A stretch of 64,000 bases of DNA, from the NCBI GenBank assembly GCA_019155185.1, contig CM032814.1, forward strand, positions 2,344,647 to 2,408,646. Direction: 5' to 3'. The notes under the pieces are model-generated. The model saw only the letters and a program-made list of their open reading frames with translations. It was not told where the DNA came from and searched no databases. This document shows positions 54,491 to 64,000 of this stretch, piece by piece. How positions within the stretch are numbered: the first letter of the stretch is position 1; each line of letters begins with the position of its first letter. This DNA comes from Beaufortia kweichowensis (lineage: Eukaryota; Chordata; Actinopteri; Cypriniformes; Gastromyzontidae). Made by a program: the position numbers and the translations under genes.

Positions 54491-57400
54491 TTTCCAATGT
54501 GGAGAAAAATGTTTTAGTGACAGCGAACAGCTAGAGCGCATGCGTCGAGCCTCGGGCAGCAGATGAAAAAAAATGTTTTTGTTATGCAAAGGTTATTGTA
54601 CTTTCAGCTGCAATCCAAAAGTTACATCGACGCGATGTAATCTTCCTTTATATTGCAGCGGTCTGCAACGTGCGCTTTGCTTATCTCAATAAGTAAACAG
54701 GATTAAATGGATTTGCATGCACTGAAAATATACCGTTATATAGGTTCTTTATGGAAGTCGCTTCTCTGAAAACATCCGTGCGCGCCGATAGAGCCCATCC
54801 GAATACAATAAACCCGCAAACGGCTGTTGGTACAAAGTTAACGTCGTCTATCTTATGCTGTCTATTCGGGCTCCGGTTCTTCTGTATTTAACCCTTTGTT
54901 AAAATGTTTTCACAACCTTTTTTCCTCTAACCGTGCCTCTGCGTCGTCATGGGATCGGTGTCTTGTGAAAAAGCGCGAAGGGCGCCTTTTGTCCGGAGAA
55001 AATAAGTAACGCAAAAAGACCTGTTGTTATGATCGGGGGTAATTTTCGGCCTCAGTTGTTCAGCAGTGGCGGATCACGCACACAGGAGGTGGTGCTTCAT
55101 CAAAAGTGTACAGGGCAGCAAAGCTAAGAATCTTGGCAGGACAGCCAGGCAAACTGTTAAGTATAACACTAAATAGTTGAATCGTCAAACAAAAATAGCA
55201 GCATATCTCATTTAATAAACACTTTGTTGACAGCGCACCTGTTATAAATAAAGTGCAACTACAACAGGCTGTTTATTCTATATGAACATATTGACAGTTT
55301 CCACCCCCTAAACACATACGCAACAACTTAAGGAACTTTTCGGAACTTTGTCCAACAGAAGGCTAAGAGTTAAGAAAAAAATACTTTAGATATGTGGTCG
55401 GTGAGTGCCTGTATCTGAAATGTTTACTACGCCTTTACTGCGTTCACAAATATAAACGACCCTTGTATAACAAAAACTTAATCATCAATAACAGTGAGCA
55501 TTTTATAAAGTGTTATTGTTCTTTCAAAGTTAATGTCTTTTTTGTCTGTGTGAAATGCTTTTGGGCCTCTATGCTTTTAAGGAAAACAAAGTCTCTTTTT
55601 TTGCAACTGCATTTCTTTTAAACGCGCGGTTCCCACGAATTATTGATGTTTTATATTAAATGTGAACTTGAAAGAAAGTGTGATTATTATTTCCTACAAA
55701 ATGTGTCCTGCTTAAATACACACTTCGTAATTCAAGGATTGTTGTGAATGTACCAATACAGTTTTATGCTGCAATGTAAATCATCGTAAGAATGTGAAGT
55801 AGGTTTTGGTGAATTTAACTATTTACTTCGAGCACAATAATACAAAGGCAAATGTTAGACAACACGGAGTAATTACCTTGACCGCAACTATCTAAAGCTT
55901 TATCTGAATGAAATGTGCTATAGACAAATTGGACGTGTTGGGTGAATTGACCCAAAATAAGGTCAGTCAGTTACGATTAGATTTATGTCAAATACAATGT
56001 GTAAAATTCCTATTGTCATTAGGCGGATTATACGTGAAAGTACAAAGCATTTAATAGGCTACTCGCCTATTTACATTGTATTAATTCTCATGTGAATCGA
56101 TGATAATGGAAACAGTTGACCCCCACCCCACTCCGCATTGGTTTGTGATGTGCAACTTGTTGTATGTGTTTGCGTCCACAAAGGCATCACATGAAAGACG
56201 TACCAAAAGCCACATCGCAGCCTAAAATAAACATTTGTTTTTGTTACATTTTTGGTCTCAGGGACATTAAGCTACATTAATGTCGACATTAAGGACACAT
56301 TTAGCTTATTAGAAAATTAAATCTAAAAACTATTTTTATAAATAATAAAAGCCACCACCATAGACATTTCTTCACCTTGAATACATTTTAATTAAGGTAA
56401 AGATGCATTCAATTATTAAAGTTTGAAAAGTGGAATTCCCTTGAGAAACGTCATGATTTGATTAGCCTGACCTATAGTGACAAAGCAACACCATCCATGT
56501 CATTAATAAGTAAATATTGTGTAAACTATGACGAATAAAGATGTTGGTCAAATGGCTGGGGCTCGGGATCTAATAGATCGCGGATGCATTTTTCAGGCAT
56601 TTCTTTAGTACAGAAAGTTTTGTTACAAGTTTACACTTTTCATGTGGCAGAAAATAAAATATGCAGCTAGTTAGTTTGAGGTGACAAGACAGACACTGAA
56701 AAAAAATAACTATTGAACGAAGGCCAGCTATTTCGCTAAATCACTGAATAAAAATATACACCATAAGTTCATATACACCATCCTTTAGTTCAAACATATG
56801 AAACTATATATTATAGATATTTAAAAAAGATGACAAAACTTATTATTGATTATAAAGATATATTTTTTTACAAACTAGAAGTTTTTTTATAAAAATATAC
56901 AGGGTTTTTTTGCACACTCTTGGGTGCAGTTTTTAGAACGTAAACTGTGAAAAAATAAATGAATGCTACTTCGTGCGTTGTTATCTGTTAACTTTTAAAA
57001 AATATATATATTTTACTTCACTCAGAACAAAATATTACGCACGTCCCTTCTACATAGCCAACACATATGTTTAGCTGATTTAGTTGTTGCATACAATAGT
57101 TTTGTATGCAAAGCAAAAATCTTTATCTGTTTATTGTGCTCGGGAAGTAACACCAAATAATTCCAGCATCCAAAATTCATGTTGCCTCTACGCCACAAAT
57201 CTTACCGTTGTCCACCTGTTGAAGACATCCTCCAGATTTCTTTATTAAAGTAAGATAACGTCCTTAAGACAAAACTTTCAGCTCAACAGTTTTCCTTGGC
57301 TCTTTCTCTCTCTCTCTGTCTGGAAGGAGTTTGGGAGTGTGTGGAGCTGAAAGCTGCAGTCTGGATGATATTTTAATGGCTCGTCTGTTCATGCGGCTTT

Positions 57401-58439
57401 GAACTCCAGCCGCCAGAGTTTCCTGCAGAGAAAAATCCCACTTCACAACTTCCACAACCCACAACTTTTACACGCACAAGGGCGATACATTACGGCCTTA
57501 TTCTTACAAAAACACAAGTTGAGAATATGAATAACGGAAGGAGTCACCTGATTCGCAGGTTTGATTCTGTTACCTGACGTTTGAAAATATCTGCGGAAGG
57601 CCTACTGCCTTTAGACACTAAACATATGCAGCCTACTGTTTAAAAGAAGAAAAAAACGAGGCTCAGAACACACTATGTGGAAAAACTTATGGGTTTTTTT
57701 GGTGTTTCACATTGGTGAAAATTCAAACATCAGGTATATGTTAGCAGCTGCATCATAAATGAAGTGACTTACTACTGCAGCGCATTGCAAAACCAGTGAG
57801 GCAACAGTTTATTACTGATCTAAAAAATAATAATGATGTCAGTAAAACAAACAAAAATGCAATACATGATTAAGAAATGACCAACAGTGTATTTGAACGC
57901 GACAGGATTTTCATTTTTTATTATAAATATATTTATCGACTGGCCTGTTTTAGCAATTGATTGAGCAATTATTTTCCAAGTTGAAAAGCTATTACAATGT
58001 TCAAACAAATCTTTGATTTTTAAAGTATGTGGAAAAAATGAAACTAAAAAAATAATAAATTTTGTACTCCGTATAACTATTGACATTTTTGGTAATTGCA
58101 TTTATTTTGAAAAGGAGCATGTGAAATGCAGTGTTTGCGTCTTCATTTAACACATGCATGAGTTCCATGCCACATAGGAATCCACTCCATCAGATTTCAC
58201 CGAGTGTTTACTAGACGCACGCAGGTTTACTTTATAGCTCTGGAGTAACACTGACTCTCAGAGCACGCGGAATGCTTACAGATCAGGCCTCCACAGAAGT
58301 AGGCCAGACGTGGAAGTCCTCGGTCTAGAACAAAAGCTATTATTCGGCCATGCATTCACGAAACTCTGTTTTGTGAATTTCAACATCCAGAGCAAAATCA
58401 CAGTCAGCAACCTCCCGACAATCCCGCAGATTGATGATG

Positions 58440-58882
58440 CAAACCGACCAATCGTACCGATGCTGAGGCATGGCGGGCTGTTATTTGGTGAGTGAATGTT
58501 AGTAGGGGGAGAGCGCCCTCTCCAATGATGGTCCACGCACGGGGTCACGTGCTGCCCCCCTCCTTCCCCATTCATCAGGGGTGGACTGTGTTGTCTTTTC
58601 AATTCATTTATCTGCAGGAATGATTGCGACTATCAGTCTGAAGCTCACCGCCTGACTGAGGAGGTGAAAGTTGCGCCACAGGAAGATAAACCGCAAAAGA
58701 CAATATTGCACATGATTTGCGTGTGCATCGGATGAGCAGGAGAGGGGAAATTCCTCTCCACTAAAAAGTAAATAGAAATAGGGGATCGGAGTTTGCCTTG
58801 CACACTTAAGTCAGAGAAATAGCAGCCAGAGACAGTTGTTAGAGATTCTTCCTCTTTCAGTCTCCTCCGCTGTAGACTGAAG
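58440..58882 (+). promoter_or_regulatory. Probable zic1 proximal promoter and 5' UTR
   Basis: CCAAT boxes at 58448-58452 and 58522-58526 and an E-box CACGTG at 58546-58551 lie in a GC-richer, compact segment 300-450 bases before the zic1 start codon. No clear TATA box is seen. The last part, up to 58882, is likely 5' UTR. Confidence 0.45.
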
Positions 58883-59852
58883 ATGCTCTTGGACGCAGGA
58901 CCACAGTATCCCACCATTGGAGTGACTACTTTCGGCTCCACCAGACATCACTCAACAGGCGAAGTTACAGACAGAGAAGTGGCTTTGGGCATCAATCCGT
59001 TCGCCGACGGCATGGGCGCTTTTAAAATCAACCATAGCTCCCACGATCTCGGTTCTGGGCAAACGGCGTTTTCCTCGCAGGCGCCCGGTTACGCCGCCGC
59101 CGCTGCCTTGGGACACCATCACCACCCCACTCATGTCAGCTCTTACTCCACCGCCGCCTTTAACTCCACTCGGGACTTTCTCTTTCGGAATCGGGGCTTC
59201 GGAGACGCCACGAGCGCGCAGCACAGTCTGTTCGCCTCCGCCGCTGGAAGTTTTGCCGGGCCACATGGACACTCTGATGCCGCTGGGCACCTGCTCTTCC
59301 CGGGACTGCACGAGCAAGCGGCCACGCACGCCTCCTCCAACGTGGTGAACAGTCAGATGCGCCTTGGCTTTTCCGGGGACATGTACGGAAGGGCTGAGCA
59401 ATACGGTCACGTCGCGAGTCCCAGGTCAGAGCATTACGCCTCGACTCAGTTACACGGCTATGGCCCCATGAACATGAATATGGCTGCCCATCACGGGGCA
59501 GGGGCCTTCTTTCGGTACATGAGACAGCCCATAAAACAAGAGCTCATCTGCAAGTGGATCGAGCCAGAGCAGCTGACGAATCCGAAAAAGTCCTGCAACA
59601 AAACTTTCAGCACCATGCACGAGCTTGTGACCCACCTCACGGTGGAGCACGTTGGAGGACCGGAACAGTCGAATCACATTTGCTTTTGGGAAGAGTGTGC
59701 CCGGGAAGGAAAACCGTTTAAAGCAAAGTACAAACTTGTGAATCATATCCGAGTGCACACCGGAGAGAAACCGTTCCCGTGCCCGTTCCCTGGCTGTGGA
59801 AAAGTATTTGCCCGATCGGAAAATCTTAAAATCCACAAAAGAACACACACCG
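58883..59852 (+). CDS. zic1 coding exon 1
   Basis: Encodes residues 1-323 plus the first base of Gly324: the Zic-Opa region and fingers 1-3. The donor reads ACACCG|GTGAGA. Read-through into the intron would add about 25 residues before a stop at 59930-59932. Confidence 0.97.
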
Positions 59853-60889
59853 GTGAGAAATTAAAAATTAAACAATACTCTGACTATATTCGTTTTAATA
59901 ATAACAGTGTGTGTATTGTTTCTATTTCATAGCTTTGAAAGTGAGGCAAATGCATCAAAATATATTTTAAACACGGCCGTAATTTTTAGAATTAAAATGG
60001 TATCTCTTTTTGTTCTGAATTTTATAAAGTAAAATAAATTATGTACGTAAAAATATAACGTGCCAAAATTACGCGGAAAATTTTGCGGATTTTTTTAATG
60101 GTTTTGTAGTTTTTAACGTTTTTTTTAATGCATTTATATTTGCCAAAAGATCTTTATTAATTACTCACATTTATTTTTTTTCATTATGTATCTTTACAAT
60201 AAAAACACAAGCTCTAATTCTTAGAGATTAAAAATGTGTATAAATTTTGAAAAATCTTTGCTCTGTCTTTGTTAGGCGAGAAACCTTTCAAGTGTGAGTT
60301 TGAAGGCTGTGACAGGCGCTTTGCGAACAGCAGTGACCGCAAGAAACACATGCACGTCCATACCTCTGACAAACCCTATCTCTGCAAAATGTGTGATAAA
60401 TCCTACACACACCCAAGCTCCCTCCGGAAACACATGAAGGTAACAATAACATTACTGTGATGTGATTTGTCTAAAAAATTCATGTATATTTTTTTTTTTT
60501 TTTTGTTTACTGATGTTTGATAAATATTTTGTTTTATTGAGGCATGTATTTTATTTTTGCTAGAGGGAATATTTTATAAGCATGACTGGAAAACCAAAAT
60601 GAATGAAAGAAAATGAATAACGTTGAAATAATAATGAATAATTTACTTAAATGATTTACACATTGTTTCTGTTTGACTTGAACGCACACAGGTTCACGAG
60701 TCAACATCTCAAGGATCCCAACCCTCTCCAGCAGCCAGCTCGGGCTACGAGTCCTCCACGCCGCCCACCATAGTGTCCCCTTCCACAGAAAACCAGAGCA
60801 GCAGTTCCATATCACCAGCATCCTCCACAGTCCACCACACGAGCAGCCACAGCACCCTGTCGTCAAATTTTAACGAATGGTACGTGTAA
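58883..60889 (+). CDS. Zic family zinc-finger transcription factor Zic1
   Basis: Three coding exons, 58883-59852, 60276-60439 and 60692-60889, splice with GT-AG introns to 443 residues, close to vertebrate Zic1. It opens MLLDAGPQYPTIGVTTFG, has the conserved motif NSTRDFLFRNRGFG near residue 94 (the Zic-Opa conserved region) and ends NFNEWYV, all diagnostic of Zic1. Fingers: C223/C238/H251/H256 (wide Zic type), C267/C272/H288/H292, C300/C305/H318/H322, C330/C335/H348/H352 and C360/C363/H376/H380. A Ser/Thr-rich tail follows. Zic1 is a nuclear factor of neural plate border, dorsal neural tube, cerebellum and dorsal somite. The start codon has A at -3. Leu252 and Ala273 lie where zic4 here has Val and Pro. 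The gene is divergent from zic4 and probably shares its enhancers. Confidence 0.98.
59853..60275 (+). other. zic1 intron 1
   Basis: A 423-bp AT-rich intron with GT donor and TTGTTAG acceptor, phase 1. It is positioned identically to zic4 intron 1. Confidence 0.95.
60276..60439 (+). CDS. zic1 coding exon 2
   Basis: Encodes finger 4 and most of finger 5 (to Lys378). It ends in HMK between the two zinc-binding histidines of finger 5, with donor AAG|GTAACA. Confidence 0.97.
60440..60691 (+). other. zic1 intron 2
   Basis: A 252-bp AT-rich intron, phase 0, with acceptor CACACAG. It interrupts finger 5. zic4 in this window has no intron at the equivalent codon. Confidence 0.95.
60692..60889 (+). 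CDS. zic1 coding exon 3 (last)
   Basis: Starts VHESTSQGSQPSPAASSGYE, completing finger 5, then a Ser/Thr-rich tail ending NFNEWYV and TAA. In-frame length is 66 codons including the stop. Confidence 0.97.
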   Translation, partial: VHESTSQGSQPSPAASSGYESSTPPTIVSPSTENQSSSSISPASSTVHHTSSHSTLSSNFNEWYV

Positions 60890-61228
60890 ATATTTTCAAA
60901 AGACTGCAGAATTAAGACTGCTTGGGAACCAGGACTCAAAAATCAGCCTATTCTCGCGTGGACCTATACACACACAATGTGAAGAATCTGATGAAGGTTT
61001 TCTTAAACGGCTGTCTAGAAAGAGAGAGCATTGCATGGACGGAGTGTGCAACGCTCTTCACAGCCTTTCCCCGATTTTCCTCGATTTCTTTTCTCTGTTT
61101 TTATTTCTTCACATTTTCGGAAGATGCACAGCGAACTCCAATTGCATGCTACCAGCAGGTCACCGCCTGTTTCTTTTTCCCTTTTTGTACATAAAGATTC
61201 ACCTAGTTTAAAATGTAATATTTTATTT

Positions 61229-61236
61229 TGTAAATA
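61229..61236 (+). promoter_or_regulatory. Pumilio response element in zic1 3' UTR
   Basis: TGTAAATA matches the PUF-protein motif UGUANAUA exactly. It sits 340 bases after the stop codon. Confidence 0.4.
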
Positions 61237-61753
61237 GTCATAATACACTTTAAGGGAATTTGTGAAAAAATGTGGTCCCTAGATATATGGAAATGAGATG
61301 GTTTTACGAATATTGCGATGAATAGTCTTGACTGAAAAGAATGTTATAGTTTATGTGTACCAAATGTGAATTACCCAGTATTACCACAGTCTACACGTTT
61401 ACCTAACCGATTAGTATTAATGTGCTTTTGTATCCAGTGCAACATTTCGTCTCCAGTCCAGTCTGAGTAGCACACAGTTGTTGTTATTTAATGTCATGTC
61501 GATAAACCGTGTAGTGAAAGCCTGAAGCTCCGTGTCAATCTTGTTTATGTAAGTGATAAAATATAAACCTATCTGTCTATTGCATTGGCAATTGCAAGAA
61601 ATTATTACTTGTATATAACTCAATTTTCCATATTTATCCGCATGTAAAGGACCGGTAACACATGTTAGAAATAATCGGTATTTATGGAAAATGCGTTCGT
61701 AGGGTATGTAAAATTTAGTTTACAAAATAATGTTTGGTTACTTTTCGTACAAT

Positions 61754-61767
61754 ATTAAAGAATTAAA
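61754..61767 (+). terminator. Candidate zic1 polyadenylation signals
   Basis: Two closely spaced ATTAAA hexamers, the commonest variant of AATAAA, about 865 bases after the stop codon. The choice over AATAAA at 61885 is uncertain. Confidence 0.4.
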
Positions 61768-61785
61768 CGTACAACAAAATTGCCT

Positions 61786-64000
61786 TCAATATTTTATTTC
61801 TCGGCTGTGCTTTAAACGATTGAATTGAAGGTTGATAAATTTCAGCAAAGGAAATTTCTGTAAGCTATTTATTTATCATTTGGAAATAAATGGACTTTAA
61901 ATTCAAACATCACATAACTGCAACTATAATCACTGGTGAGTCGAAATTTAAAACCTTGAATTTGGAATTGAATAAAACACACAATCACATTTAAAATGTT
62001 CTTCTTTTGAAAGTTTGTAACACTAATTCTGCAGGACGAAAGACGTAATGTAATTTTCACTTTTGTGTAGCCCTCATTATTCTGAAAGACTAAATATGAC
62101 CACGTCCCCAGAGTACCGTTGTAATGCATTAAAACGACAAATCGTGACGGATTTACTTATCTGCTTGGTCTTATTGAAATATTTTACATGACTTAAATCC
62201 CGTCATGGCATTATTTAATTATGCTTGTTTGGGACCAGTATATGGTAGGAGTGGAGGTCTTCAAACTTAACCAAGAAGAGAGTGACTGTTGGGCTTTTGT
62301 TCTTGGTTGCAACTTGCTTGATCGCCCCATTAGGCACATCAAGATCATGAGCGTGCTTAATATCACGAGTGCGCAATTCTCGCTGAGGGATTTTGCCAAC
62401 TACAATAGACTACATTTGGACACTATTAAAATATACAAAATGATAAATTGTTTAACCAAAAAGCCTATTTTTTTCCTTCACGGTCAAAAGTGCACAGACT
62501 TCTAGATCGAGAGAGGGAATGTATACCTATGGAGGGAGGGGGAAATGTGAGCGCTTGTAAGTCCAGGCGAGCAAGCAGTCTGTACTATTAGGAGTACCGT
62601 GCATGCATTGCAACTTTGTGTGTGTGTCTCAGATAACACAAGATCATTAGCATGTGCAAATTTAAGCTGTGCCCCAAGGCTATGAAACTAATGAATCGAG
62701 CATTGCAGCGATTCTAATTCGTGGCCATTTGGATTTATTTTTGTTTTCAAATGTGATTCGACGACATGTTAGTTGCAAAGCAGTGCTTTGTCGCTTAAAG
62801 GAAAACGTGATATACTCGACAGTGTTTACGTGTTCCTCTTGGGGGGTGTGCACAAGTGCAGGCGCGTGTGTGGACTGCCGTGCGCGTGCATGCGGGTGAG
62901 AAATAGCCCACCTACAGCAGACACTGGCTTCGAGAAAATATAAACATATTGGCACATAAACAGTAGTAGGGGCGAATACGGAATGCATTATGTCGGAGGT
63001 GATTTTTTTTTCGAAATATGTTCATATTCTCCTTCCACGGGTTATTAGGTTTTGAGATATGTGAATGATGGTAATAAAATGAATTGTTCGACTCTATTTA
63101 ACACTCGATCTATTCAAATGTTCTGCTACATTTTCATTCATGCACCGTTAGAGTAGTAGTAGAAAGTGTTATGTATTGATCCGTACAACGGCGTACACAT
63201 TTTGAAATCGTTTCGCTTGCCTGTTATCCTCATTACTTTTCTTCCCCCAGAAAATAAAAGAACAAAAATAATATCAATAGACAAACGACGTTACAATGTG
63301 GCTGTGTTGGATATGATTATTAAGTAAGATAGTCGTGTCTGTTTGTGTCAGTTTGCTCTTTGTTATATGCCAGAGTTCAATCTAAGGCAAACTGTCATTT
63401 AAAAGAGGTCAAAAGTTATTCAGTTGTCACACACATAGCAGGCCTAATCACCCAACATTAAAGGCGCGTGACAGTTCATAAACACCAAACAGTTGACGCG
63501 ATCTTTTTGCGCTCCATACGGTTCGCCTACTGAGTTTCATAAAAGACGCCAGGGTTTTTTTTAACCGTTTTAATTATTATTATAAAAAATCCATTCTAAT
63601 AAACAAAACTATTTTTACACAACTAACAAATATGTTAAGTTTTTTTATTGCTGTTACATTAAAATGGACAGACGGGAAAGTAAATGTTAAGCATTGGCGA
63701 CCGCTTGAATTATGGTGCAAGTATTTTCTTTTTTAAATACGCATTTCAAAACTTTCCCCAAGATTGCATGTGGACAATATACGTTTAGAAATAATTAAAT
63801 GTTGCTGTTATTTTGTGCAAAACATTGAACTTTGTTTAAATTTGTTGAGTTTTGTGTAATTTCGATTTGTGGATCTTAAAAATACAACGCAAATGCCGTG
63901 CCTTCCACACGTACTTTTTTGGCATTTTCCAACGTACACAAGTATCAGACATCGTAAAACAAATCACAACCAGAGTGAGCCTTCATTCCAAAACTAAAAT
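61786..64000. other. Noncoding DNA 3' of zic1
   Basis: No gene is supported. The part 62200-62420 and 62640-62950 are higher-complexity unique segments that could be regulatory; overlapping frames there (62211-62505, 62669-62988) lack domains. The rest is AT-rich, and no repeat family is recognised to the window end. Confidence 0.45.

Larger units (their letters stand above)
54208..58882. promoter_or_regulatory. Shared intergenic region between zic4 and zic1 starts
   Basis: 4,675 bp between divergent start codons. It must hold both core promoters and 5' UTRs. The part 54350-55100 (zic4 side) and 58140-58880 (zic1 side) are GC-richer with CCAAT boxes. The middle (55140-57170) is AT-rich unique sequence without repeats or genes. 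A small frame at 55394-55621 and others are not credible genes. Shared enhancers are expected from the conserved vertebrate arrangement. Confidence 0.7.
60890..61785 (+). other. Predicted zic1 3' untranslated region
   Basis: AT-rich, repeat-free sequence after the stop codon. Two ATTAAA hexamers (61754-61759, 61762-61767) are followed by a T-rich stretch and are the first plausible poly(A) signals. Later AATAAA hexamers at 61885-61890 and 61971-61976 are alternatives. A Pumilio-type site lies at 61229-61236. Confidence 0.5.

Noticed and set aside
58952..59848. Long minus-strand frames opposite zic1 exon 1
   Set aside because: They are antisense shadows of the GC-rich zic1 coding exon, as is the plus-strand frame opposite zic4 exon 1 (53062-53439).
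58883..59932. Single-exon 349-aa version of zic1
   Set aside because: It runs through a good GT donor into AT-rich intron; splicing restores fingers 4-5 and the WYV end.

Overview
This window looks like a teleost fish nuclear genome, most likely a cyprinoid (carp/zebrafish-like) species. The evidence is two vertebrate-type zinc-finger genes with introns, AT-rich intergenic DNA with long CT, CA and AAT microsatellites, and relics of two interspersed elements whose sequences I recognise as common in cyprinid genomes: a palindromic transposon with ends near AAAGGGATAGT..CACCCAAAAAT, and a tRNA-derived SINE. The only protein-coding genes I can support are zic4 (minus strand) and zic1 (plus strand). 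They lie head to head at 50.5-60.9 kb with about 4.7 kb between their start codons. This is the conserved vertebrate ZIC1/ZIC4 arrangement.

Layout: 1-49.8 kb is a gene desert beyond the 3' end of zic4. It alternates AT-rich, simple or repeat-derived DNA with blocks of high-complexity unique sequence that resemble conserved noncoding (enhancer) elements. The blocks lie near 2.5-2.8, 4.7-6.4, 7.3-7.9, 13.5-14.6, 15.6-16.3, 17.6-18.6, 19.6-20.0, 22.0-22.9, 24.0-25.5, 27.2-27.8, 30.1-30.5, 31.3-34.3, 42.2-42.6 and 44.4-44.7 kb. Specific sites read from the sequence are a full match to a CTCF core at 25869, an RFX X-box at 22240, a POU octamer joined to a homeodomain site at 19928, and a perfect 12-bp-arm hairpin at 31832-31874. 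zic4 occupies 54207 down to 50540 (two coding exons, 530 aa), with an enhancer-like block in its intron and a likely poly(A) signal at 49850-49855. The shared upstream region is 54208-58882. zic1 occupies 58883-60889 (three coding exons, 443 aa) and is followed by its 3' UTR and noncoding DNA to the window end.

How the parts fit together: zic1 and zic4 encode five-finger C2H2 transcription factors of dorsal neural tube, cerebellum and dorsal somite development. In vertebrates they are largely co-expressed and share enhancers across this locus, so the desert most plausibly serves as their regulatory landscape. I found no bacterial-type system, CRISPR array or new protein family. The interesting content is regulatory architecture plus an unnamed two-copy repeat. 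Conservation could not be tested here, so every enhancer-like call rests on sequence texture, motifs and context.
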